Shown: in pieces, positions 44,268 through 52,156 of the stretch
Numbering within the stretch: position 1 is the first letter of the stretch
Layout of the letters: every line of letters starts with the position of its first letter
Source: Pacificispira sp002696645
GTDB lineage: Bacteria > Pseudomonadota > Alphaproteobacteria > UBA8366 > Aestuariispiraceae
NCBI RefSeq assembly: GCF_048892425.1
Contig: NZ_JBLZHU010000006.1
Span: forward strand, 186,001 to 250,000
Length of the DNA: 64,000 nucleotides
Direction of reading: 5' to 3'
Made by a program: the position numbers and the translations under genes
Notes under the pieces: model-generated
Told to the model about the DNA's origin: nothing
The model's input: the letters and a program-made list of their open reading frames with translations, nothing else
The model's database searches: none

Positions 44268-45671
44268 ATGACTGTTGTTACGCGCTTTGCCCCCTCTCCG
44301 ACCGGATTTCTGCATATTGGCGGCGCGCGTACGGCCCTGTTCAACTATCTGTTTGCCCGTCATCATGGCGGCCAGTACAAGCTGCGCATCGAAGATACCG
44401 ATCAGAAACGCTCCAGCCAGGAAGCGATAGACGCGATCAAGGACGGCCTGTCCTGGCTTGGCCTAGAAGGCGACGGCGACATTCTGATGCAATCCAGCCA
44501 GGCCGCGCGCCATGCCCAGGTTGCCCGTGATCTGTTGGCTAAAGGACATGCCTATTACTGTTATTGCACACCAGATCAACTGGTCGCGATGCGCGAGAGA
44601 ATGAAGGACGAAGGCCGCAAGACACCCTATGACGGGACCTGGCGGGACCGGGACCCGGCGACTGCACCGGCAGGCGTTGATCCGGTAATCCGGATCAAAA
44701 TGCCCCGTGATGGCGGCAGCACGACGATCCACGACCTGGTACAAGGCGATGTGACGATTGAAAATGATCAATTGGATGATTTCATCCTGTTGCGGGGCGA
44801 TGGCACGCCGACCTATATGCTGTCTGTTGTCGTAGATGATCACGATATGGGTGTCACCCATGTGATCCGGGGGGATGACCATCTGGTCAATGCCTTCCGC
44901 CAGCACCATCTGTTCCTTGCGGCCGGTTGGGTTGTCCCAGCCTTTGCCCATATCCCCCTGATCCATGGTCCAGATGGGGCGAAACTGTCCAAGCGGCATG
45001 GCGCTTTGGGGGTGGAGCAGTATCGGGAAATGGGCTATCTGCCGGAAACCCTGAAAAATTATCTGCTGCGCCTGGGCTGGTCCCATGGGGATGAGGAAAT
45101 CATCTCGGAAGAACAGGCAATCGCCTGGTTTGATATGGATGCGGTGGGTCGGTCGCCGTCTCGCATGGATTTTCAGCGTATGCAAAACCTGAATGCTCAT
45201 TACCTGCGGCAATCCGATCCGGTGCGATTGGCCAGAATGATCGCCCCTGCCCTGAATGTTTCTGATGATGCGGATATGATTGAACGCCTGGCAGCGGGCA
45301 TGCCCGGCCTGACACAGCGGGCCAGCACACTTCCTGAACTGGCCGATGCTGCGCGGTTTTATGTTCAACGCCCCCATTTCCCCTTGGAAAATCCGAAGGC
45401 GGCAAAACTGGTTTCGGGCGATGGCCCGGCAATCGCCAAGGATTTTGCCGATCAGGTCTTATCCACCCTGTCGCCCTGGACAACCGAGTCCTTACATGAT
45501 GCGATGCAGGCCTATTGCGACGCGAAAGGCCTTGGCTTTGGCAAGGTCGCTCAACCGATCCGGGGGGCTGTAACGGGCAGCAATGCCTCTCCTGACCTGA
45601 TGGAAGTGCTGTTTGTCCTGGGACGTGATGAGTGTTTGGCCAGGATTGCCGCAGTTCCAGCAGAGTCATAA
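44268..45671 (+). CDS. gltX: Glutamyl-tRNA synthetase
   Basis: A 467-residue class I synthetase that charges tRNA-Glu (and in many alphaproteobacteria tRNA-Gln as well). The HIGH-type motif is PSPTGFLHIGGARTALF near residue 10; the KMSKS-type motif is AKLSKRHGA near 244. The anticodon-binding helical domain fills the C-terminus. TTAGGAG precedes the ATG at 44268. An upstream in-frame extension lacks family similarity. It is followed by 153 bases without a gene and then gltA. Confidence 0.96.
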   Translation: MTVVTRFAPSPTGFLHIGGARTALFNYLFARHHGGQYKLRIEDTDQKRSSQEAIDAIKDGLSWLGLEGDGDILMQSSQAARHAQVARDLLAKGHAYYCYCTPDQLVAMRERMKDEGRKTPYDGTWRDRDPATAPAGVDPVIRIKMPRDGGSTTIHDLVQGDVTIENDQLDDFILLRGDGTPTYMLSVVVDDHDMGVTHVIRGDDHLVNAFRQHHLFLAAGWVVPAFAHIPLIHGPDGAKLSKRHGALGVEQYREMGYLPETLKNYLLRLGWSHGDEEIISEEQAIAWFDMDAVGRSPSRMDFQRMQNLNAHYLRQSDPVRLARMIAPALNVSDDADMIERLAAGMPGLTQRASTLPELADAARFYVQRPHFPLENPKAAKLVSGDGPAIAKDFADQVLSTLSPWTTESLHDAMQAYCDAKGLGFGKVAQPIRGAVTGSNASPDLMEVLFVLGRDECLARIAAVPAES

Positions 45672-45824
45672 ATTTGTAGGCACTTTCGCCATATTGTGCG
45701 CTGCGTCATTACCTTGTACTGTTCCGCACCGAAGCGAAGATAATGCTCATATTCAGCCCTGCCCTACACTCATGGGGCACACGGTAACAGAGATTGGGCA
45801 CATTGATAATTAGGAGGTTCCAGC

Positions 45825-47126
45825 ATGAGCGATAAAAAACAGCATACAATGACCCTGACCGATAACGCGACGGGCAAGAGCTGGGAATTGCCTGTAATGA
45901 GCGGGTCTGTCGGTCCCAAAGTGATCGACATCCGGAAGCTTTATGGCCAGACCGGCTATTTCACCTATGATCCAGGTTTCACCTCTACCGCCTCTTGCGA
46001 CAGCGCGATCACCTATATTGATGGTGACGAAGGTGTTCTACTGCACCGCGGCTATTCAATCGAAGATCTGGCGGAAAACTGTGAATTCATGGAAGTCTGC
46101 TATTTGCTGTTGCATGGGGAATTGCCCAATAAGAAGGAAAACGAGACGTTCAAGCACACCATCACCTATCACACGATGGTGCATGAACAACTGCTGTATT
46201 TCTATCGCGGCTTCCGGCGCGATGCCCACCCGATGGCCATTATGGTCGGTGTGGTTGGCGCATTAAGCGCGTTCTATCATGACTCCACGGATATTAATGA
46301 TCCGGCACAGCGCATGATCGCCTCTCACCGGCTGATCGCGAAAATGCCGACTATTGCGGCGATGGCGTTTAAATATCCAATCGGCCAGCCGTTCATGTAT
46401 CCCGATAACAGCTTGAGCTATACCGCAAATTTCATGCGCATGACTTTTGGTGTGCCGGCGGAAGACTATGTCCTGTCCCCGGCGGTTGAACGGGCGATGG
46501 ACCGAATTTTCATTCTACACGCGGACCATGAGCAGAATGCGTCGACATCAACGGTACGCATTGCAGGCTCTTCCGGGGCCAACCCCTTTGCCTGTATCTC
46601 CGCTGGTATCTCGTCCTTGTGGGGGCCTGCCCATGGCGGCGCAAACGAAGCTGTTCTGAATATGCTGGAACAGATTGGCGATGTGAAGAACATCCCCAAA
46701 TTCATTGAGCGTGCCAAGGACAAAGATGATCCTTTCCGCCTGATGGGCTTTGGTCACCGTGTCTATAAAAATTATGATCCACGCGCAGGCGTTCTGAAGA
46801 AGAGCTGTGATGAAGTGCTGGCCGAACTGGGCGTGAATGATCCCCTGCTGGAAATCGCTCAGGAATTGGAGCGTATCGCGCTGGAAGATGAGTATTTTGT
46901 CAGCCGCAAGCTGTTCCCGAATGTCGATTTCTATTCAGGCATCATTCTGAAGGCAATCGGCTTCCCGACCAGCATGTTTACGGTTCTGTTTGCCCTGGCC
47001 CGCACCACCGGCTGGGTCGCCCAATGGAATGAAATGATCGCAGATCCGCATCAGAAGATCGGGCGTCCGCGTCAGTTGTTCCTGGGGTCGGACCGTCGCG
47101 ATTTTATCGAAATAGATAAGCGCTAA
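45825..47126 (+). CDS. gltA: Citrate synthase
   Basis: A 433-residue type II (hexameric Gram-negative-like) citrate synthase that condenses oxaloacetate and acetyl-CoA at the entry of the TCA cycle. Catalytic histidines are in LHADHEQNASTST and GFGHRVYKNYDPRA, the catalytic aspartate is in NVDFYSGIILKAIG, and WGPAHGGANEAVL is conserved. The N-terminal beta-rich domain (TLTDNATGKSWELPV) is that of the type II enzyme. AGGAGG lies before the ATG. A terminator follows. Confidence 0.97.
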   Translation: MSDKKQHTMTLTDNATGKSWELPVMSGSVGPKVIDIRKLYGQTGYFTYDPGFTSTASCDSAITYIDGDEGVLLHRGYSIEDLAENCEFMEVCYLLLHGELPNKKENETFKHTITYHTMVHEQLLYFYRGFRRDAHPMAIMVGVVGALSAFYHDSTDINDPAQRMIASHRLIAKMPTIAAMAFKYPIGQPFMYPDNSLSYTANFMRMTFGVPAEDYVLSPAVERAMDRIFILHADHEQNASTSTVRIAGSSGANPFACISAGISSLWGPAHGGANEAVLNMLEQIGDVKNIPKFIERAKDKDDPFRLMGFGHRVYKNYDPRAGVLKKSCDEVLAELGVNDPLLEIAQELERIALEDEYFVSRKLFPNVDFYSGIILKAIGFPTSMFTVLFALARTTGWVAQWNEMIADPHQKIGRPRQLFLGSDRRDFIEIDKR

Positions 47127-47149
47127 TACGCAATTATCTGACATGAAGA

Positions 47150-47183
47150 GCGCGGCTCAACTTATTGTTGGGCCGCGTTTTTT
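47150..47183 (+). terminator. Intrinsic terminator after gltA
   Basis: CGCGGCTCAAC (47151-47161) pairs with GTTGGGCCGCG (47167-47177, one G-U pair), followed by TTTTTT. It overlaps the last codons of the convergent lpxB. Confidence 0.8.
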
Positions 47184-48340
47184 ATGGTCAGACTGGCAAG
47201 GATCATGCGGGCGGCTGCCACGCTTGGCGCATCCTCGCCTGATGGTTTCAACTGATCCAGATAGGGTGCCAGCAGTGACGCCTGTTGCGTGCCGGATGGC
47301 CCCAAAAGGGCATCAATATCCTGGGCCAATTGGCCTGCCAGACAGTCACTTTGAATGCGTTCCGGCACAATTTCGCGTTGGGCCAGAATGTTCAGCAAAT
47401 GGGCATATTGTGTTTTGATCAAGCGCCGCACCAGAAAATGGGTCAGCCCATTGATCTTGTAGGCAATAACCGTTGGCACCCGCGCCAATGCCAATTCCAG
47501 GGCGACGGTACCAGACGCTGCCAGCGCCGCATTTGACGCGGCCATAGCATCATATTTCTGCGACTGATCTTCCAGAACAGTCACATCAACCGGCCAATCT
47601 GCTGCTTGTGCCTTAATTGCCTGTACCAGATGCGGCACAGCCGGGATAATCACGTGCAAACCTGGATGTTTTATCTGTGTTTCTGCGACAGCATCCTTAA
47701 ACACGGGCAGCAGTCGCTCCATTTCGCCACGTCTGGACCCTGGCAGGACACACAGCACCGATGCATCAGAGGCAATGCTAAATCGCTTTCTAAACCCGGG
47801 GCCATTCCCTGTGTCGGCACCACTTTCCAGAATGGAATGGCCAACAAAGTCTGCTTTCAGGTCAACAGCCTCAAAATAGGGCGGTTCGAACGGCAACAGG
47901 CACAGCAAGCGGTCGAACAAGGCCTTGAACGCAAAGACCCGCTTTGGTCGCCAGGCCCAGACCGTGGGCGCTACATAATGGACTTTGGGCCATACTGTGG
48001 CCCCGCAGGCGCGCGCCAGGCGCTTGTTGAAACCAGGCGCATCAATCGTCACCATAACATCTGGATCAAAGCGGATGGCCGCCTGGGCCGCCTGGGCAAT
48101 CCGGCGCTTCAGTTTCGGGATATGTGGCAGGATCTCGATCACCCCCATGATCGCCAAATCGGATAGGGGAAACAGGCTGTGCAGCCCTTCCTTTTCCATT
48201 TCCGGTCCGCCAATCCCCTGCAGTTCAATGCCCTGGGGCGATAGCTTTTTCAGGGCGGCAATCAACCGCCCCCCCAGAATGTCGCCGGAAACTTCGCCGG
48301 CGGATATGAAGACCTTCAAGGGGCGCGACGGCAGCGTCAC
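47162..48340 (-). CDS. lpxB: Lipid-A-disaccharide synthase
   Basis: A 392-residue glycosyltransferase (GT19) that joins 2,3-diacylglucosamine-1-P with UDP-2,3-diacylglucosamine to form the lipid A disaccharide on the inner face of the inner membrane. Signatures: FISAGEVSGDILGG, QGIGGPEMEKEG, PKVHYVAPTVWAWRPKR, VLPGSRRGEMERLLP and ASGTVALELALARVPTVIAYK. The start is a GTG overlapping the lpxI stop (GTGA). Last gene of the long minus-strand envelope cluster. Confidence 0.96.
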   Translation of the reverse strand: MTLPSRPLKVFISAGEVSGDILGGRLIAALKKLSPQGIELQGIGGPEMEKEGLHSLFPLSDLAIMGVIEILPHIPKLKRRIAQAAQAAIRFDPDVMVTIDAPGFNKRLARACGATVWPKVHYVAPTVWAWRPKRVFAFKALFDRLLCLLPFEPPYFEAVDLKADFVGHSILESGADTGNGPGFRKRFSIASDASVLCVLPGSRRGEMERLLPVFKDAVAETQIKHPGLHVIIPAVPHLVQAIKAQAADWPVDVTVLEDQSQKYDAMAASNAALAASGTVALELALARVPTVIAYKINGLTHFLVRRLIKTQYAHLLNILAQREIVPERIQSDCLAGQLAQDIDALLGPSGTQQASLLAPYLDQLKPSGEDAPSVAAARMILASLTIKNAAQQ

Positions 48341-49188
48341 TTTGTGTCGTCCCCATCCGTCACAGCCAATAGAAACAAACCAGCAGAATCCGCGGCCGCA
48401 ATCGTCTCAGCCTTAGACACCAACAGGCTGCGGCCCGCCTGAATGACCACACCGGAAAACCCCGCCCTTGCGGCGGCGCTGATGGTATCTGGTCCAATGG
48501 TCGGCAAATCGGCGCGCTCTGTCTGTTGCCGCTTGCTCAATTTCACCAGAACGGGTCCATGGCCGCCTTCTTGCCCCGCGCGCTTCAAATGACCGCAGCG
48601 ATTAATAAGAGCATCGGTCCCTTCCGCTGCTTCGACGCCCAGGATTACGCCATTCTGAACCACGACCGCCTGACCGATATCCAGTCCGGCCATGGCGTTC
48701 AAAACCGCGCATCCTTTATCGATATCAGGCTGTACGTCCAATGGCACCGCAAGCGCGCCCAATTGTCCAGATTCCGGCATGATATCATCCAGAATGGTAT
48801 GGATGGGATGAACAAACAGCCCCTCTTTCTCTTCCAGATAGGTTATCACGGAGCGTAGAAGCCCGTCATCGCCCAATTTCATAAGGCTGCTGCCCACGAT
48901 GGTCAGTGCCTTTTTATCCGGACGAAGCTCAAAGAGGGATGGACGATTGACCGCGCCAACAAAGACCAGATCACGAATGCCAAGACTGCGGACCAGATCG
49001 ATGGATGCCTGGGCGGCCCCCATACGAATAACGTGACAGGCATATTGTTCCTGATACAAGGACGGATCAGCCTGATCCTTCAGGATCAGGACTGTGACAT
49101 CCACCCCCATGCCGCTGGCGCGTTGAGCGACCTTTAGCGGCAGATCCCCGCGTCCCGCCACTATTCCCAGTTTTTCAAAGGGCATCAT
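48337..49188 (-). CDS. lpxI: UDP-2,3-diacylglucosamine diphosphatase LpxI
   Basis: A 283-residue LpxI (DUF1009) enzyme that cleaves the UDP-diacylglucosamine pyrophosphate, the job done by LpxH in enterobacteria. Family stretches: LGIVAGRGDLPLKVA at the N-terminus, VGAVNRPSLFELRPD, VVVQNGVILGVEAAEGTDALI, LPTIGPDTISAAARAGFSGV. I use the ATG-ATG at 49188; the frame extends to 49230 across the lpxA stop. It fills the gap between lpxA and lpxB and explains why no lpxH is needed here. Confidence 0.94.
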   Translation of the reverse strand: MMPFEKLGIVAGRGDLPLKVAQRASGMGVDVTVLILKDQADPSLYQEQYACHVIRMGAAQASIDLVRSLGIRDLVFVGAVNRPSLFELRPDKKALTIVGSSLMKLGDDGLLRSVITYLEEKEGLFVHPIHTILDDIMPESGQLGALAVPLDVQPDIDKGCAVLNAMAGLDIGQAVVVQNGVILGVEAAEGTDALINRCGHLKRAGQEGGHGPVLVKLSKRQQTERADLPTIGPDTISAAARAGFSGVVIQAGRSLLVSKAETIAAADSAGLFLLAVTDGDDTK

Positions 49189-49213
49189 GGCGACGTCCAA
49201 TCCTGTTATTTGC

Positions 49214-50017
49214 CTAGTCCGCCTGTCCAAGAGCGCGCGGCTGCGTCAGTCCACGGCTGGACTGCGCCTGAACGAAATCGACGATCTGTTTCACGGCCTC
49301 GTCTGTGCCGAAGATTTCAGCAACATCTGCGACGCGTTCCTTGATCGTGCCTTCATCTGCAAACAGCATGCGATAGGCAGAGCGCATTCTGTGAATGGTT
49401 TCCTTATCAAAGCCGCGTCGTTTCAGGCCGACCACATTCAATCCACACAGGCTGGCCCTGTCCCCCATCACGGAACCATAGGGGATGACGTCATTTTCAA
49501 CGCCAGACATGCCACCGATCATGGCATGCGGGCCGATACGGACGAATTGATGGACCGCTGACAAGCCACCAATAATGGCGAAATCTCCAACCGTCACATG
49601 CCCTGCCAGGGTCGCATTATTGGCCAGAATGACATTATTTCCGACCATACAATCATGTGCCACATGCGCGCCCACCATGAACAGACAATCATCTCCGACC
49701 CGGGTCAGCAAACCGCCGCCCTCTGTGCCGGGATTCATGGTCACATATTCACGGATCTTATTCCGCTTCCCAATTTCCAGGAAGGACTCCTCGCCACGAT
49801 ACTTCAAATCCTGCGGCGCCATGCCGATGCTGGCGAAGGGGAATATTTCCGACCCCTCGCCTATTTTGGTGCGGCCATTGATAACGACGTGGGAATGCAA
49901 ATGCACATCCGCGTCCAACACGACATTCGGGCCGATGCTGCAAAATGGCCCCACGCGGACGGTGTCGGCCAGGGTTGCCAGAGGATCAACAATGGCGCTG
50001 GGATGAATATTGGTCAT
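49214..50017 (-). CDS. lpxA: UDP-N-acetylglucosamine acyltransferase
   Basis: A 267-residue left-handed beta-helix acyltransferase, the first step of lipid A synthesis (3-O-acylation of UDP-GlcNAc). Hexapeptide repeats fill residues 1-185, with the catalytic histidine in GAHVAHDCMVGNNVI, followed by GGLSAVHQFVRIGPHAMIGG and a helical C-terminus. Lies 16 bases after fabZ. No unusual features. Confidence 0.96.
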   Translation of the reverse strand: MTNIHPSAIVDPLATLADTVRVGPFCSIGPNVVLDADVHLHSHVVINGRTKIGEGSEIFPFASIGMAPQDLKYRGEESFLEIGKRNKIREYVTMNPGTEGGGLLTRVGDDCLFMVGAHVAHDCMVGNNVILANNATLAGHVTVGDFAIIGGLSAVHQFVRIGPHAMIGGMSGVENDVIPYGSVMGDRASLCGLNVVGLKRRGFDKETIHRMRSAYRMLFADEGTIKERVADVAEIFGTDEAVKQIVDFVQAQSSRGLTQPRALGQAD

Positions 50018-50033
50018 TAAATGGGTCCTGACC

Positions 50034-50501
50034 CTAGGGTTTGTCCCGTATCATTGCGGAAAATGTGGCTTCTGCGACGACTTTGCCGTCGACACGGGCT
50101 TCCCCACGGAATTTCCAAACCTGGCCCCTGTTTTGTTTCTTGACGACATGAACTTCCATGCGGTCGCCGGGAACGACGGGGCGCCGGAACTTCGCCTCTT
50201 CGATGGACATGAAATAGACCAGCTTTCCTTCGGACTCTGGGCCCAGGCTGGTCACAACCATAACACCGGCGGTTTGTGCCATGCTTTCAATGATCAAAAC
50301 GCCCGGCATTACAGGCTTCCCAGGGAAATGTCCTTGAAAATGCGGTTCTCCGATGGATACGCATTTGATGCCAACTGCGCTTTCATACGGAACAACATTA
50401 TCAATCCGGTCGATCATCAGGAAGGGATAGCGATGCGGAATACGCTCCATCACCTTTAAAACATCAATATCGTCCAGGTAATCTGTTTTTATGTCATCCA
50501 T
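50034..50501 (-). CDS. fabZ: 3-hydroxyacyl-ACP dehydratase
   Basis: A 155-residue hot-dog-fold dehydratase of fatty acid elongation. HRYPFLMIDRI and the active-site region HFQGHFPGKPVMPGVLIIE (catalytic His and Glu) are visible. In this lipid A cluster it sets the balance between fatty acid synthesis and use of 3-hydroxyacyl-ACP by LpxA and LpxD. Lies between lpxD and lpxA with 14-16 base spacers. Confidence 0.96.
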   Translation of the reverse strand: MDDIKTDYLDDIDVLKVMERIPHRYPFLMIDRIDNVVPYESAVGIKCVSIGEPHFQGHFPGKPVMPGVLIIESMAQTAGVMVVTSLGPESEGKLVYFMSIEEAKFRRPVVPGDRMEVHVVKKQNRGQVWKFRGEARVDGKVVAEATFSAMIRDKP

Positions 50502-50515
50502 GATTTGCTCATCTC

Positions 50516-51544
50516 TTATTTATTATTCTGCCCCTTACGCATCAACGCAGCTACAAAAGCATGTTGTTTAAGCCATTGGCGCATTGATGTAGCAGGATAG
50601 CCCCCCACCTTCTCCCCAGGCTCAACATTGCCGATCACGCCACTCTTTGCCGCCACTTGTGCCCCGTCGCCGATTGAAAGGTGCCCGGCAATGCCAGATT
50701 GCGCACCACAGGCCACAAAATCGCCCAGCTTTGTGCTGCCTGCGATACCGGATTGACCCGCCAAAACACAGCCGCGTCCTAAGACAACGTTGTGCCCGAT
50801 TTGAACAAGGTTATCAATCTTGCAGCCATCGCCAATAACCGTATCCGGCCCCATGCCGCGATCGATGGCCGTATTTGCGCCGATTTCAACATAGTTTCCG
50901 ACCTTAACACTGCCGGTCTGCGGGATATCCAGGTGGCCCCGACCACTCATCGCGAACCCAAATCCACGCGTTCCGATGCGCGCGCCAGGAAGAATTTGGC
51001 AGCCCTCCCCAATATCTGCATAGCCGATATAGACGTTAGGACCAATTCGGCTGCCAGCACCTATTGTAACGCCTGTATCGATAACCGAATTCGCGCCGAT
51101 AACAACGCCCTTCCCCAGTACAACATGCGCCGCGATACTGGCCCCGGCCTCTAATCGAACGCTGGGATCAAGGGTCGCGGTTTCATCTATGTGGGCTGTT
51201 GGGTGCAAAAAGGGCTCAACGGGCGGAAGAGGATAATATAACTGGGATATTTTTGCGAAATCGTAATAAGGATCTTTTGAAATCAAGCCAATCGTCGCCG
51301 GCGGCAGGAATTCTGCATCCTGCTTGGTTATCAAAACAGCGCCCGCTTTGGTTTGACCCAGCGCCGATTTATAGCGCCGATTGAAAAAGAAACTTAAAGT
51401 ATCCGGCCCGGCCCCATCCAGGGTCCCAACATCCGCAATGGAAACATCTGTTTGCGCGCCATCAACAACTGCGCAGCCAACAGTGTCGACCAATTCTTTT
51501 AGCAAAAACGGGCCGGCCTTCTGGAAGAATCGTTTGTCCGCCAT
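50516..51544 (-). CDS. lpxD: UDP-3-O-acylglucosamine N-acyltransferase
   Basis: A 342-residue beta-helix acyltransferase, the third lipid A step. An N-terminal uridine-binding domain (about 1-105) is followed by hexapeptide repeats with QIGHNVVLGRGCVLAGQSGIAGSTKLGDFV (the catalytic His in IGHN) and a short C-terminal helix. Positioned between the skp-like gene and fabZ, as in most proteobacteria. Confidence 0.96.
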   Translation of the reverse strand: MADKRFFQKAGPFLLKELVDTVGCAVVDGAQTDVSIADVGTLDGAGPDTLSFFFNRRYKSALGQTKAGAVLITKQDAEFLPPATIGLISKDPYYDFAKISQLYYPLPPVEPFLHPTAHIDETATLDPSVRLEAGASIAAHVVLGKGVVIGANSVIDTGVTIGAGSRIGPNVYIGYADIGEGCQILPGARIGTRGFGFAMSGRGHLDIPQTGSVKVGNYVEIGANTAIDRGMGPDTVIGDGCKIDNLVQIGHNVVLGRGCVLAGQSGIAGSTKLGDFVACGAQSGIAGHLSIGDGAQVAAKSGVIGNVEPGEKVGGYPATSMRQWLKQHAFVAALMRKGQNNK

Positions 51545-51558
51545 AAAAACCGTCGATG

Positions 51559-52155
51559 CTATTGAGCGGGTGGTACGGTAAAATCGATTGTCTGAACGCG
51601 CTTATCCAACCGTTCAATCACAATATCAGTGATTTCAATATCATCCGTTGCCAGAACGATGGTTGGATCCCCGACGGACCGATCCAAAATCAGGTTGATA
51701 CCATTGGATGTGGCGATTTCACCGACAATTTCACGATAGTAAGTTACAATTTGGCCTTTTGCTTCAGCCAAAGCTTTTTCCATCGCTTGCTTACGTTCCG
51801 CTGCTTTCTTGTTTGATTGCTGCAGACGTTCTTCGAATTCTTTGCGTTTGGCCGCAAAAGCATCTGCGGAAAGAATGGCCTGCTGTTGCTGCAAGGCTTT
51901 TCCATCCTCTTCCAGACTGGCCTGCATTTGACGCAATTCGGCCAGCGTCGCCTCATTTGCTTTCTTGAATTTGACGCGTAAATCCTGCCAAACCAAGGCA
52001 CGTCGTTCAATTTCCGGGACATCCAGAACAGCGATCTTCGGAGCGACGACATCTTGTGCGTAGGAGATAGCAGGTGTGGAAACACTGTATCCAACGGCGA
52101 TCAGCCCCATAAAAAGGGCCAATCCAGCCGCAGAAAGCGGCATAATACGGATCAT
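51559..52155 (-). CDS. skp: OmpH/Skp-family periplasmic chaperone
   Basis: A 198-residue exported protein. The signal peptide (MPLSAAGLALFMGLIAVG) is cleaved probably after SYAQ-like residues near 33. The body is a long, charged coiled coil (about 60-140, rich in Lys, Glu, Gln, Ala), as in Skp's tentacles, with a C-terminal GINLILDRSVGD strand. It holds unfolded outer-membrane proteins for BamA, the gene one base upstream. GAGGTT precedes the ATG at 52155. About 30 residues longer than E. coli Skp. Confidence 0.88.
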   Translation of the reverse strand: MIRIMPLSAAGLALFMGLIAVGYSVSTPAISYAQDVVAPKIAVLDVPEIERRALVWQDLRVKFKKANEATLAELRQMQASLEEDGKALQQQQAILSADAFAAKRKEFEERLQQSNKKAAERKQAMEKALAEAKGQIVTYYREIVGEIATSNGINLILDRSVGDPTIVLATDDIEITDIVIERLDKRVQTIDFTVPPAQ

Positions 52156-52156
52156 T

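Noticed and set aside
44463..45377. A 304-codon frame antisense to gltX
   Set aside because: Shadow of gltX with no recognisable domain or start signal.
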